Assembly: GCA_000151295.1 (NCBI GenBank)
Contig: GG745355.1
Location: 154,767-218,766 of the forward strand
Origin: Allomyces macrogynus ATCC 38327
Taxonomy: Eukaryota; Blastocladiomycota; Blastocladiomycetes; Blastocladiales; Blastocladiaceae
Length of the DNA: 64,000 nt
Direction: 5' to 3'
The notes under the pieces are model-generated. The model made no database searches, was not told the origin of the DNA, and worked only from the letters and a program-made list of their open reading frames with translations. A program made the position numbers and the translations under genes. Below are positions 1 through 9,918 of this stretch, in pieces (position 1 is the stretch's first letter; every line of letters starts with the position of its first letter).

Positions 1-405
1 GTCGGAGCTCATGACAGGTAACATTTGAAACCATGAAGCATGCGCGAGGAGATGTGCTCGCAGAGGAAGCGCATACGACGACGGTAAGCATGCGCCCGGG
101 AAGCTTTGTATTCAGAGGAGCAAACTAAGTGTAGCCAATATGTAGCCAATGTGTATCGGGAATGTGGGAGGGGAAAGCAGAAGTGCAAAACGAACGCGAA
201 CCAAACGAGCCAAACCAGAGAGGAGAAGCGGAAAAAGAAGGGCAGAAGAGAGTGTACACTGGAGCGACCCCACGCCCGCGAAAGACTATGGGACAGGCAG
301 GAACCCAACACGCAAGAACCGAAGCACGCGACAACCAACAACGGCGATGAGAAAACGTATTCGACAAACGACCAACGACCATGGCGGCCAACGCCCGTCT
401 CCATC
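1..405. other. intergenic, window edge
   Basis: This is the 3' flank of the NMNAT gene and the window edge. Several short overlapping open frames exist on both strands but none has a recognisable motif or plausible splice structure. I see no RNA gene or repeat here. Confidence 0.5.
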
Positions 406-1293
406 TCAATCTCGGTCCTCAGCCGCCGCCTTGACGGGTGTTGTCTTGGCCGGTGCCGCATCGAGCGGCTCGCGTCCCCCAACGTACAGCTGGTGCGCGT
501 AAATGTGGTGCATGACCGGGTCCGGAACTAGGTACTTGATCGACATGTTGCGCTTGACAAACAGGCGCACTTTGGTTGACGAAATATCGTTGTAAATGAG
601 CTGCTTGACGACAAACACGTTGCGCCGGTGCTCGTAGAGAATGTCGTGCGCGAGCAGGAATCCCCAGACGTCGGTTCCCGTGCGCTCCACAATCACACAC
701 CCGTACTCGCCCATGATTCGGTGCAAGTCGGCCTCGGCCCACAGGTTGGGCGTGCCAAACGACTCGATGAGGTCCCCACCGGCCAAGAGCATGATCCGCA
801 CCGCGCGCCGCGTCCCGTCGGGCAACTCGACCCCACCGCGCACCGTATTCAGCTCGTGATCGAAATGGTCCAGCACGTCGGCCGACCGCATATACGCCGG
901 CTGTGCGGCCTCCCACGGGTCCACCATGAGCCACTCGGACGGAGCCACGGCGAGCCTGCACATGGCGACGCGGTGTGACGCCGGCGCGAGCCCGGGTTTC
1001 CCGTATGCGTCGTTGACGGGCGAAAAGTACCCGCCGAGCACCTCGAACCGCGCATCTTCGCGCAAGTAGTCGATGGCCATTTCAAACATGCGCAGGTGCA
1101 GGTAGGTGATAGGCGAAAAGGACCCGCATGCAACGAGTACGAGCGGCTCACGCAACGGATCCTGCTGCAGCCGCTGCAGCTTGGCATCGGGGAACGTGTA
1201 GGGCGTAATGCGCATCACTTCGGCGGCAATCTCGGCGGCCGCGAGCGCCGACGGCGAGCTCGACGCTTGCCGTGCTGCGACTTCTTGGGACAT
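406..1293 (-). CDS. NMA1: nicotinamide/nicotinate mononucleotide adenylyltransferase (NMNAT)
   Basis: A single-exon gene of 295 aa. It catalyses NMN (or NaMN) + ATP to NAD (or NaAD) + PPi, the shared last step of de novo and salvage NAD synthesis. Seen: the nucleotidyltransferase-fold N-terminal motif GSFSPITYLHLRMFE at residues 57-71, in which GSFSPIT replaces the usual GSFNPIT, and the C-terminal ISSTKVR motif (residues 237-243) that binds the ATP phosphates. LLAGGDLIESF and NLWAEADL in the middle are also typical of the eukaryotic family. Length fits yeast and animal NMNATs better if the first ~45 residues are a flexible extension. The start is the first Met of the open frame; a later Met at residue 27 is possible. 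Its 5' side faces a 1.1-kb intergenic region. Confidence 0.92.
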   Translation of the reverse strand: MSQEVAARQASSSPSALAAAEIAAEVMRITPYTFPDAKLQRLQQDPLREPLVLVACGSFSPITYLHLRMFEMAIDYLREDARFEVLGGYFSPVNDAYGKPGLAPASHRVAMCRLAVAPSEWLMVDPWEAAQPAYMRSADVLDHFDHELNTVRGGVELPDGTRRAVRIMLLAGGDLIESFGTPNLWAEADLHRIMGEYGCVIVERTGTDVWGFLLAHDILYEHRRNVFVVKQLIYNDISSTKVRLFVKRNMSIKYLVPDPVMHHIYAHQLYVGGREPLDAAPAKTTPVKAAAEDRD

Positions 1294-2398
1294 GATTTAG
1301 ACGAGGCGCGTCAACGACGCGAGCAGAGTTGAGCGGGGCGGGGCACAGTGCGGACGTGATCAATCGAGCGTGGTTCGGCGGCACCGAGAACCACGCGCTG
1401 ATGGTGCCGAAACGAGTGAAGCGGGATAACACGAGCGAGGTCGTCGGTCGCGAGCGCGAAACAGGGTCAAGGGTCTGGGCTGGTCCTTGACGAGAGCGGG
1501 GGCGGGCGACGCGACGGGTCAGAAGAGTATTTACAGAATGGACAGACAGCCGCGGGCACGCGCGCGCGACACCCACGGTTCCTTGGTGCTTGAGATCCTG
1601 GGGTCCAAACGCGCCGAATAGCCGGTGCGATCGAGTTGCAGCAAGTGTCGGAGGCCGAGAAGGCGACGGGCGCGACAGAGACGAGTGCGAGCGAAGCGGC
1701 ACCGGGAGGGAGGAGGAAGGGCAGTTTGGGCCCGACTCTGATCCCGACAACAGCAACCACCATCCTCGACTCAGCGATGCGTGCGCGCCTTGCCGCGCGT
1801 GGCCTGCCATATAGTGATGTTAACGGCCGATTATTGCGCACCTTGCAGATCACGCCTCGGCGCCGACTCAGCGGACAATGATGCAAAGCAGCGATGCAGC
1901 GGCAACATGCTTGATGGCGGAAGTGCAAAATTCGATCAAATGCTGCCAAATCCCCCATCTGTTCAATCTGGATTTCATCATGCCATGTTGCCTCGTCCTC
2001 GATCAGGAATCGGACGGCCATATTTGCTCAGTGCTTCTTTTGGCTCTCGAAGCAGCCTTTGCCGTCAACGATCACAAATGTGTGCGGGAGGTTTGAGCAT
2101 TTCACACTAGCTGCTCTCACGAGCGGAGCAGGGAAACCATCATGTTTGCTACAGCAAGGGCGGCATCGGATGTGCAGGCAGCATTCGAGTCGGTCGTGGT
2201 AAAAAAGCACGGTTTGGGCTCGCAGGTAAGGCACAGGGAGGTTTCCTGACGAGGAGCGCAACTCTGCCGACCACAGCGACAAAGAGACGCAGGCGGACGT
2301 CGGGCATATCGACTGAATCGTTTATCGACCAACACCGCAGCCGCGCCGCCGGCACGCCAAAACGAACGACCGCACACACAAAAAAAGAACTGGCTGGT
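1294..2398. other. intergenic region, 1.1 kb
   Basis: It lies between the start of NMNAT and the 3' end of RPS26. Open frames up to about 220 codons occur on the minus strand, but they are arginine/serine/proline-rich shadows typical of GC-rich DNA and contain no recognisable domain. It should hold the NMNAT promoter and the RPS26 3' UTR. Confidence 0.5.
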
Positions 2399-3431
2399 TT
2401 AGTTCTTCTTCTCCTGGCCCGGGATCACCTTCTTGCCGTCCTTGTAGCGGAAACGCTGCGGCGGCGCGCGGTTGCGGCGGCCCTCGACCGAACGCACACG
2501 CACAATGTGCGCGTGGATGGCGCACGAGATGCAGTAGTGGATCTTGACGTAGAGCTTGGGCACGACAAAGTCCTTGCCCGGGTAGGCCGAAGCCTCGGTC
2601 ATGTCACGGATCGCTGCCGACTCGATCATCGGGCGGATAATGAACCGCTTGATGGCCTTGTCCTATGGTTTTGTTCCGCAAAGACGTGAGAATCTGCTCG
2701 TTTTCAAAAGAAAACGGCCAAACAGCCCGCAACGTGATAAAAAGCGCACCTTGGGGACGCAGCGAGCGCAGTTCGAGCAGCGCACGGGCTTAACGTGACC
2801 GCGACCGTGCTTCGACCGACCGTTGTTGCGGCGCTTCGTAGTCTAGAGGCGCCGGGAAAGGTAGGACCAGCGGCGACGGGAATGGCGCACGCAGCGGGAG
2901 CGACAGCGTTTAGCGCGCGGTTCAAATAAATCTGGTTTTGGCAGTGATTCCAACGGCGAGCAAACGAGCGAGCGTCGAGTCCAGCACTCCGTCCAGCTGG
3001 CAAAAATGTGGAGACCGCCGAAGTGACGGCCCAGACCAGAAAAGACCTCGCGACGAAGTCGACGATCCCGACCGCAAAAACGCCGTGGCGGCTGCCGAGA
3101 CCGCCGAATTCGTTCCCGACGGCGCATTCAACGACATTGGTCACGGTTTCTCAGCGGTTGGTGGGTCCCGCGCGGTCGAAATGCGGCCGTCACGAGGGTG
3201 GTCACGGCGATCCATCCGTCAAATGGCGATTGGGTCGGCGCTGACACGGCGTGGCGAATCGAGGCGGAACGGCAGCGCTGCGAGCCGTTCGTGGGCGGTG
3301 CGTGGATCGTCTTTGTGGTCGTCATCGTTGCGGTCTCCGAAAATTGGATTTGCCAGCTGAACGGGGGTGCGTGCGGTCGCTCGGCCGCTCGGATGCCCGG
3401 CCGGCAGGTTGATTGTGGCCAGACGGACCAT
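2399..3431 (-). CDS. RPS26: 40S ribosomal protein S26 (eS26)
   Basis: Structural component of the small ribosomal subunit near the mRNA exit channel. Two exons are clear: 2750-2842 (codes for [17 protein letters not shown] and the first CxxC) and 2399-2662 ([12 protein letters not shown], then the [16 protein letters not shown] second CxxC half of the zinc-binding site, RNRAPPQR, stop). The 87-nt intron between them has a gtgcgc donor and an atag acceptor. Exon 2750-2842 begins directly after a tctag acceptor with ACT ACG AAG, so only the initiator Met is missing. The best candidate is ATG at 3429-3431 followed by a gtccgt donor, giving a 586-nt first intron and a 119-aa protein, the yeast length. 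That first exon is an inference; the other two are firm. A long intron right after the ATG is common in ribosomal protein genes. Confidence 0.9.
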
Positions 3432-4061
3432 GTTGGCAAACGAAGATTGTGCAGAGAGGGAGACAACACAATGCAAAGGATCAGCAGCAAAAACCGCCAA
3501 GGCGATTCGAACGGTAGAGACGCAAGCCACATTCAACATGTGGTGGCTTGCAAGATGAATGACGTGGACGAAACTCCATCACGCTGTGATCATCCGTTGC
3601 TGCTGCTTCGACATCCCTTAACATCATGTTCACGACGATTTGCTCCTCCACGCTACAGCTCTTCTCAAGCCATGATTTCCGCACCCGAGACCGCGTCTGT
3701 CCGCTGCGCCCGTCTCATTCGCTGAGCCCTCGAGAGCCCCTGGGTGCTCGTCTTTGACCTCAAAAGAATCGCCGAGCCCATGAAAGATGCGACCCCTTGA
3801 CCACGACCAGCGACGCGCCATGGATTCTCAGCACGTTGAGAGCGTGTTTTCCGCGCCATGACCGTGCCCGAGAACACGTCGTGCAGCCAGACCAAAGGCA
3901 GCCAGCGCTCGTCTGCTTCTCTCGCGCCGCACCGAGCTATCCTGGCTCTGCCGCGATCCCTTGCTCACGAATTCGACCTCCATTCGCTGAGCAGCACCCG
4001 CTCCGTCGCGCGACCTGCCCAAGCATCCGTTCCGACCCGCCGCTCCGACGCACGCACCACC
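3432..4061. other. divergent intergenic region RPS26 / NEK kinase
   Basis: It separates the inferred first exon of RPS26 (-) from the NEK-like kinase (+), so both promoters should lie here. The last 250 nt before the kinase ATG are pyrimidine-rich. No gene is recognisable. Confidence 0.45.
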
Positions 4062-5249
4062 ATGGCCACTGCCACGCCCGACCAAGCGGTCGCAATCAAG
4101 GCCGAGGACTTGCCGACGATTCCGAGCGAGATTGCCGACCTGGCCAAGTACCAAGTGGAAAAGAAGATTGGCAAGGGCCAGTTCTCGACCGTCTTCCGCG
4201 CGCGCAACTCGGAGAACGGCCAGATTGTCGCGCTCAAGACGATGCAGGTGCGACTCCATGTCTCGCTTTCTCGCTCACGTTCGTATTCGACGCGTTGCTG
4301 ACCGCTCTTGATGCTTAGATGGCCGAAATGGACGCCAAGTCGCGCTACGACTGCATCAAGGAAATGGACCTGCTCAAGTCGCTCAACCACCCGAACATTA
4401 TCCAGCCGCTCGCGTCGTACCTGCACCAGGACGAGCTGATTATTGTCTTGGAACTTGCCGACGCGGGCGACTTGGGCAAGATGTTCAAGCACTTCAAGTC
4501 GCTCGACCAGTACATTCCCGAAAAGACCATTTGGTACGCGGTCGATTCGAGTGAGGTGGTCGCGCTTGGGCGTTGACTGACCGTGGTCGTGCTCCCGATG
4601 TGCAGGAAGTACTTTAGCCAAATCGCGGCCGGGATCAACCACATGCACACGAAGCGCATCATGCACCGCGGTGCGTCCTCTGCCCCTCTCTCTCTTCCAA
4701 CCAACCTCCACTGACCCGACTGACCCGCCCATTCCCTTCTTATTGCCAGACATCAAGCCTGCCAACATCTTCCTCACCTCGACAGGCCAAGTGAAACTCG
4801 GCGACCTCGGTCTCGGCCGTTTCTTCAGTCCGAAAACTTCGGCCGCGCACTCGCTCGTCGGCACGCCCTACTACATGTCGCCCGAGCGCATTCATGAGAC
4901 CGGTTACGACTTCAAGTCCGATATCTGGTCGCTCGGCTGTGTGCTCTACGAGTTTGCGGCACTGCACTCGCCCTTCTACGGCGACAAGATGAACCTTTAC
5001 ACGCTGTGCAAGAAGATTGAGAAGGTGGATTACCCGAAGCTCAAGGGCGATTTGTCCAAGGAGGTACGCGACTTGGGGCGGCGACGGCGAGTGGGACGGC
5101 GAGTGGGTGTTGCTTACGCGTTTGTACGGGTGTAGTTCAAGGGCCTCGTCACAGAAATGATCCAGTTGGACCCGGAGAAGCGGCCCACGTGCGAGACTGT
5201 CTACCAGGTATCGACGGAGATGCACAAGAAGTTCCAGACTAAGTCGTGA
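4062..5249 (+). CDS. NEK6/NEK7-type Ser/Thr protein kinase
   Basis: Five exons (4062-4247, 4319-4533, 4606-4670, 4750-5063, 5136-5249) join in frame to 297 aa, essentially a bare kinase domain, the size of NEK6/7. Seen: glycine loop [11 protein letters not shown] (residues ~38-48), VAIK-type lysine in IVALKTM, catalytic loop [11 protein letters not shown], a DLG instead of DFG (GDLGLGRFF) as in NEK6/7, activation segment with [19 protein letters not shown], then [19 protein letters not shown]. Known of the family: NIMA-related kinases acting in mitotic spindle assembly and ciliary/flagellar functions; the second role would suit a zoospore-forming organism (inference). A 30-residue N-terminal extension precedes the domain and there is no C-terminal coiled coil, unlike NIMA itself. 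Introns use gtgcga, gtacgc, gtgcgt and gtacgc donors. Its 3' end overlaps the reading frame of the convergent TPR gene by 11 nt. Confidence 0.92.
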
Positions 5250-6242
5250 GCGGTGCCGATAGCTTTGGGCGCGGAGAGAGCAGCTGGGAGGGACTGGATA
5301 CTCGATTGCGAGTGTCGCCGTTGCTTAGTATAATTTGCTGAACTTGCTTCTTGGATTGCTCCTTTCCCGTTCTTTTGGACGCGAGCGCGACGCGTGTCGT
5401 TAATCCTCCATCAAACCCGCAAAGCATTTCAGCTGTACAGACATGAACACGACGCGTCGCAAACTCTTGGTATTTCTCCGCATCAAACTCGGCCGTATCC
5501 ATATCGTCGTCATCCACTATCCCCAAGGGGGGCGGTGGCGGGAACGTGACCCCGGCCATCCCGATCCGTCTTGCTGCCCACGGCACTTCGTGGTCGTCGT
5601 CCGACGACGGCTCGCGCACGCGTTTCGGGACTTGTGCCGCCCTTGGCTCGTGCCGCCGCTTAATGACGCGTTCGAGCACGTCTTGCACGGCGGCGTTAGT
5701 CGGGTCGCCGTCGAGCGCACGGTGCAGGTGGGTCGTGGCGGAGGCCAAGCCGCCCGTGGATTCGTAGGTCGACGCGAGGAGAGCGTGCATCTGGGACCGG
5801 GTCGGGGTGCCGGCGGGGGTCAGGGAGAGGGCTTCGTGCGCGTGGTGCAGCGTGCGGCCAACGCGTCCTCCAATCGGCCCATCGCGAGTAACTCCTGCAC
5901 GGCGACGATCCGGCACGCGAGCGAGAATCTGACATGATCGGTCGTCGCTGTCGCAGCGACCCGCGCGGCCTGGGTCACATCGACCGCCGCCGAATTGAAC
6001 AGTGCCGACCCGTGTCCGAGCGCCGCGAGTGCGCCGCCCGGTTGCCCTTGGTTCAGGTACGTGAGTGCGAGCGCGTGCGCGTCGATGGTTGCGCCCGTCA
6101 TGGCGAGGACTTGCTCGCCCCAAAAAGCTACGTTCGCGTCATGCCGCCGTAATAGGGAAGCGTCGCGCCGGTCGCGCAGGCGCTGCACGGCGTGGTCGAA
6201 TGGGATTTGGGATTGGACGTGGTTGCGTAGGTTGTGGACCAT
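5239..6242 (-). pseudogene. Cdc16/APC6-like TPR protein, internally shortened and frameshifted
   Basis: The 5' part (from ATG at 6242) reads RRHDANVAFWGEQVLAMTG then DAHALALTYLNQGQ, which resembles the first TPRs of anaphase-promoting-complex subunit Cdc16 (consensus: xxxA-FWadKvlxLT, LAqxyyxxgQ). The 3' part, in a different frame, reads HHAHEALSLTPAG, LLASTYESTGGLASATTHLHRAL, resembling the last TPRs of Cdc16, followed by an acidic tail with a DDDMDTAEFDAEKYQEFA segment. The two parts are out of frame by one base around 5850-5870, right after RLEDALA, and the roughly 350-400 residues that normally lie between them are absent. No splice pair at the junction restores the frame. Alternatives: an assembly or sequencing error, a fungus-specific short TPR protein, or a degenerate second copy. 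The last open frame runs 11 nt into the 3' end of the kinase gene, so the true 3' end may lie earlier. Confidence 0.45.
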
Positions 6243-7260
6243 GATCGAAATGGGCTGTTGCAGGGACGGTCATCGGCCGGTTGAGTCGTGATCTCATAGC
6301 GCCCAGGGGGCCGAATCGGGTCGACCCGCGGGCGCTGGTGGAGGGCGCACTCGGGCGCATGGACTGCGGCAAGTGGTGGGCGCCCGTGGTTGGTCGTAGA
6401 GGCGGTGCGGCGCGATTCGAGGACGACGGGGCTCGAGCTCAACGACGACGGCGGCCGACAAAGACGCGGACGAGCAAAGCGAGGTGCGAGACGGGAGATG
6501 CGCGGTCACGTCAGATGCGCGGTCACGTCAGATGCGCGTTGCTGTCGACAGGAATGGCATGGCTGAAGAGAGCGTGTCTCCCACCAGTCTTGTTCGGTCT
6601 CCACGGCCCCGACCCGCGAGCGCGTCGCTCCAAAATTCACGGGCCTTGAGCGTCGTTTCCCCGCTCGACGACTTGCCGCAACCAGCGCGGCCGAGAAGCC
6701 TGGGCGTCGCCACGGTGACGATGCGTGCCGCCGCGCGCCGCATGGGCATGGGACGGCCGGGGCGGTGATGGTTCTTTCTCCAAGTCATGGTTCGTGCACT
6801 CCGAGATCACGCCAGGTGCCCCGCGAGGGACCCCGCTCACGTTTTGGAAACATACAAGCAGAATTTACACGCTCCGTATCGTTGTTTAATCATGGTCAGC
6901 GCCGCTTGTGGGTTCGCTCAGGTCCGCACGCTTTTTGGGCGCAACGCCGATGGGAACCGCCGCCAGCCTGAACGGAGCGATGGATCCTGCTGCTGGTCCT
7001 GAACGGCCGTGGGCGAGCAGCGCCCTCGGACAAGTCAGCAAGCAAGCAGGTCGACGCCTTGTCCATCTCGGCCGTTCGCTCTCGCTTGCTCCGTCCCTCT
7101 CTTCTGCTCGGCTCGCGCCATCCATTCCACTCCGCCGTCCTCTCGCGCGCGACATAAATCTCGACCTGGCCCACTCTGCCACAACCGTCGACTCTCGACC
7201 AACTGCGATCTGTCGAGCTCGGACCTGCCCGCCACGACCAACTCCAGCCCCAGCACCAAC
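6243..7260. other. intergenic region, 1.0 kb
   Basis: Divergent region between the TPR gene (-) and the PAQR gene (+). A direct duplication of the 14-mer cgcggtcacgtcag/cgcggtcacgtcagatg lies at about 6503-6536. Open frames here are shadow-like. The 100 nt before the PAQR ATG are pyrimidine-rich. Confidence 0.45.
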
Positions 7261-8829
7261 ATGACCGTCCCCTCGATCCGGCCCGTCGCGCGCGCCGTCA
7301 TGCACGCGCACGACCCGGCGACACCTTGCGGTCCGTCAGCACGCCCTGCGCGTCCCCTTCCGCGCGTCATGCTCACTGCACGTTCGCTGAATAGACGCGG
7401 CGCGCGTGCGCAAACGGACAGCCCACGGAGGTAGCGCCGACACGCTCGCTGCCAGCGACGCGCACGGCGACCTCGCACCGTCATTGCGGCAAGTGGCGGT
7501 AGTGTCGCGCCCGTCGCTCCTGACGCGGCTGGGCCGGTGGGGATACCCGTACTACGCGTGGCTTGTGGCACGGATCGTGGTGCCGCGCGTGCCAGAGCCG
7601 GTCGCGTCAGTCGTGAGTAACGCGTGTGGCGGCAGCTGCGGGTCCGTTGCGACGGCCGAGTGGGAGAAGAAGGAGGTGGACAATGCGAATGACGATGAGA
7701 AGACGGCGTTGCGGTATTATCGGTACCACGGTGCGTGTGTGTGATCCGAGTGAAGGCGTGGGGGTGGGCAAAGTGGAGCTAATGCAGCGCGATTCGAACA
7801 GAGATTCCCGCACACTTGCAGGACAACGAGTACATTCACACCGGGTACGTTAGTGACGTCGTCGCCGCGTATATTTCCATTGTTCAGCATCACGTCGTCC
7901 CTCGACCGTATCGATTCCCCGTCGTCGTCGTCTCACAAGTCCCCCCCCCCCCCCCCCCCCGCGTCGCCACAACAGGTACCGCGCCTTCTACTCGCACCTC
8001 GACTGCCTTCGGTCCATGGCGCACATGCACAACGAGACCGTCAACATCTGGTCGCACCTCCTCGGCGGAATCGCCTTTGCCATCATTCTCGCGTTCGCGC
8101 TCGACACGACCCCGTCCACTGCCACGTCCATGGACCGCAGCATCATGTCGCTCTACCACGCGACCGCGGCCATCTGTCTCGTCTTCTCGGGCTTCTTCCA
8201 CACGTTCTTCTGCCACGCGCACGCGCACGTCTACGACCGCATGGCGATTCTCGATTTCACGGGGATCGCCACGCTCCTTTTCGGGTCGTTCACGGCACTC
8301 GTCTACTTTGCGTTCCGCCCGCACCCGACGCTCCTGCCGGTGCCGCTGGCGATCACGGCGGTCTCAGCGGGGACCGCGGCACTCCTGCCGTGGTTTGCGA
8401 TTTTCCGGTCGCACCACTACCGCACGTTGCGCACGAGCATTATGCTGGTCTTGGGGACCGCCATGGCCGCGGCACTCGTCTGGTCGGTCGTGCATATCTG
8501 GGACGAAGTGCATGGCGCGTGGCAGTGGACGTGGGGGGTCTGGATTGCGGGGACGGTCGCGAGTTATGTGGGCGGTACGTCGTCGCTTTCCCTCTCTTCT
8601 GTTACCGAATCGCACTAACGGGTGCGTGGGTGGGTTAGGCGCGGCGATCTACGCGACGCGGTTCCCCGAGTGCCTGTTGCCGGGCAAGTTTGATTTGGTG
8701 GGCTCGTCACACCAGCTGTGGCATATGCTGGTCATGGTCGGCGCGTATTGTCACTGGCAGGTGCTTGTCTGCTTGCGCGATTGGCGGTTGGCCGAGGATC
8801 TCGCGGCGGCCATTGCGGGGTCGATGTAG
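7261..8829 (+). CDS. PAQR family membrane protein (adiponectin receptor / Izh-like)
   Basis: Five exons (7261-7330, 7395-7738, 7822-7844, 7976-8574, 8639-8829) close in frame to about 408 aa. The N-terminal half is cytosolic-like; the family signature begins at DNEYIHTGYRAFYSHLDC and continues NETVNIWSHLLGG, the helix-1 motif of the family. Zinc-ligand motifs: S-F-H in FSGFFHTFFCH (helix 2-3) and HQLWHMLVMVGAYCHW (helix 7 HxxxH). Seven hydrophobic helices can be counted from NIWSHLL to the C-terminus. Known: fungal Izh proteins influence zinc and sterol homeostasis; animal AdipoR/PAQR proteins have ceramidase-like folds. The donor of intron 2 is uncertain: the one that keeps frame is gtgtga at 7739, whereas the more typical gtgcgt at 7731 would not. 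Intron 3 carries a run of 20 C. The PAQR assignment is firm, the exact N-terminus less so. Confidence 0.88.
7941..7960. repeat. poly-C tract (20 C) in an intron
   Basis: A run of exactly 20 C lies within the third intron of the PAQR gene, 15 nt upstream of the acceptor. It may act as part of the polypyrimidine tract, and it is prone to slippage. Confidence 0.9.
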
Positions 8830-9918
8830 AGAACGGAGAGGAGCAGGAGGAGAGTGGAGAGCATGGTTGCGAATGGCATGAGTGAGGGGCGCGCGGTTGC
8901 GTGCCGGAAAGGAGGGATTGAAATACCGTTCATTTTATCGCGGTCGCGTGATGAGCGATGAGCGTAAGGAGAGAACGGAGGAAGGGAGAGGAGCAGCAGC
9001 ACTGGACATGGACCGGCCTTCGGCCGAGAAGGGCGCTGGGCGTGAAGGAGGAGCGGCATCGAGCGAACAGGGAACAGCAAAAAAAGACCTTGTGGACCGT
9101 CGTGGCCGTGACCACGAGCGGCAATCGCCAAGGATGCGACGCTGACAAGGAAACGACACCAACCAACCCGAGAGGCAACATTCAAATGGAACACCGTCCA
9201 GTCGACTGCACCGTGCCTCATAGATCCAGCAAAAGCAAAAAGAAGATGTGCGCTTCATGACTACGATCCAACTCCACCATCCCGCAAAGAGGGAGGAACA
9301 CGGATCAACTCTCGAGAAGCAAAGAGCACGCTCGGCCTCTGGCGCCGCGCGTCCAAGACGGACGCATCGACTAAAAGGCGAGGCCAGGCGTCTGCTCTGC
9401 CACAGCTGTAACAGACGTCGCACACGGAAGAAACTGGGCCGCGATGTCCTGACTTGAGCGGTGGGCGATGAAGAGGAGCGACCGGGGCGACCGAGCGGGC
9501 CGAGAAGAGCGGGGCAGCGCGGTGGGAGCGCATGGTAACGCGTCATGTGGTGTGGGCGCATCGAAGCGTGCTCTGCTTCTGGTGAGGGGTGATGTGGCGA
9601 GGAGATCTGCCAGATGGTTTGACGTGGAGCAGCGTGCGCCCGCTTCCACCGCGTTCCGCCGCGTTCGCTCCTCGTCATGCTCACGAAGTCGGTCGGCGTC
9701 CACCACGTTCCGCCGGCGTCGGCGACCATCTTCCACCACGACGGCGACGACAGGCAGGTATGATGACCACGCTCAACTTGCCGCACCACGCGCGGCCACG
9801 GCGAGCGCACCGTCTATAAATCGCCACCGCACCGCGGCCGACGAATCCGCCATCATCCACTCGAGTCTCAAGTCGAATCCCAACAACACCAAGTCGCTCG
9901 CAATTCTCTACGCAAATC
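8830..9918. other. intergenic region, 1.1 kb
   Basis: It lies between the tandem + strand PAQR and PB1 genes. No ORF with recognisable content is present. The distal part should be the PB1-gene promoter. Confidence 0.45.
9815..9820 (+). promoter_or_regulatory. TATA-like box of the PB1 gene
   Basis: TATAAA lies 99 nt upstream of the ATG at 9919, a plausible core-promoter distance given a leader of 60-70 nt. It is the only perfect match seen in this upstream region. Inference from sequence only. Confidence 0.45.

Noticed and set aside
1467..2021. 184-codon minus-strand frame (MAVRFLIEDEATWHD...)
   Set aside because: The first 35 residues look protein-like but the rest is Arg/Ser/Pro-rich random sequence; no splice pairing or known family found.
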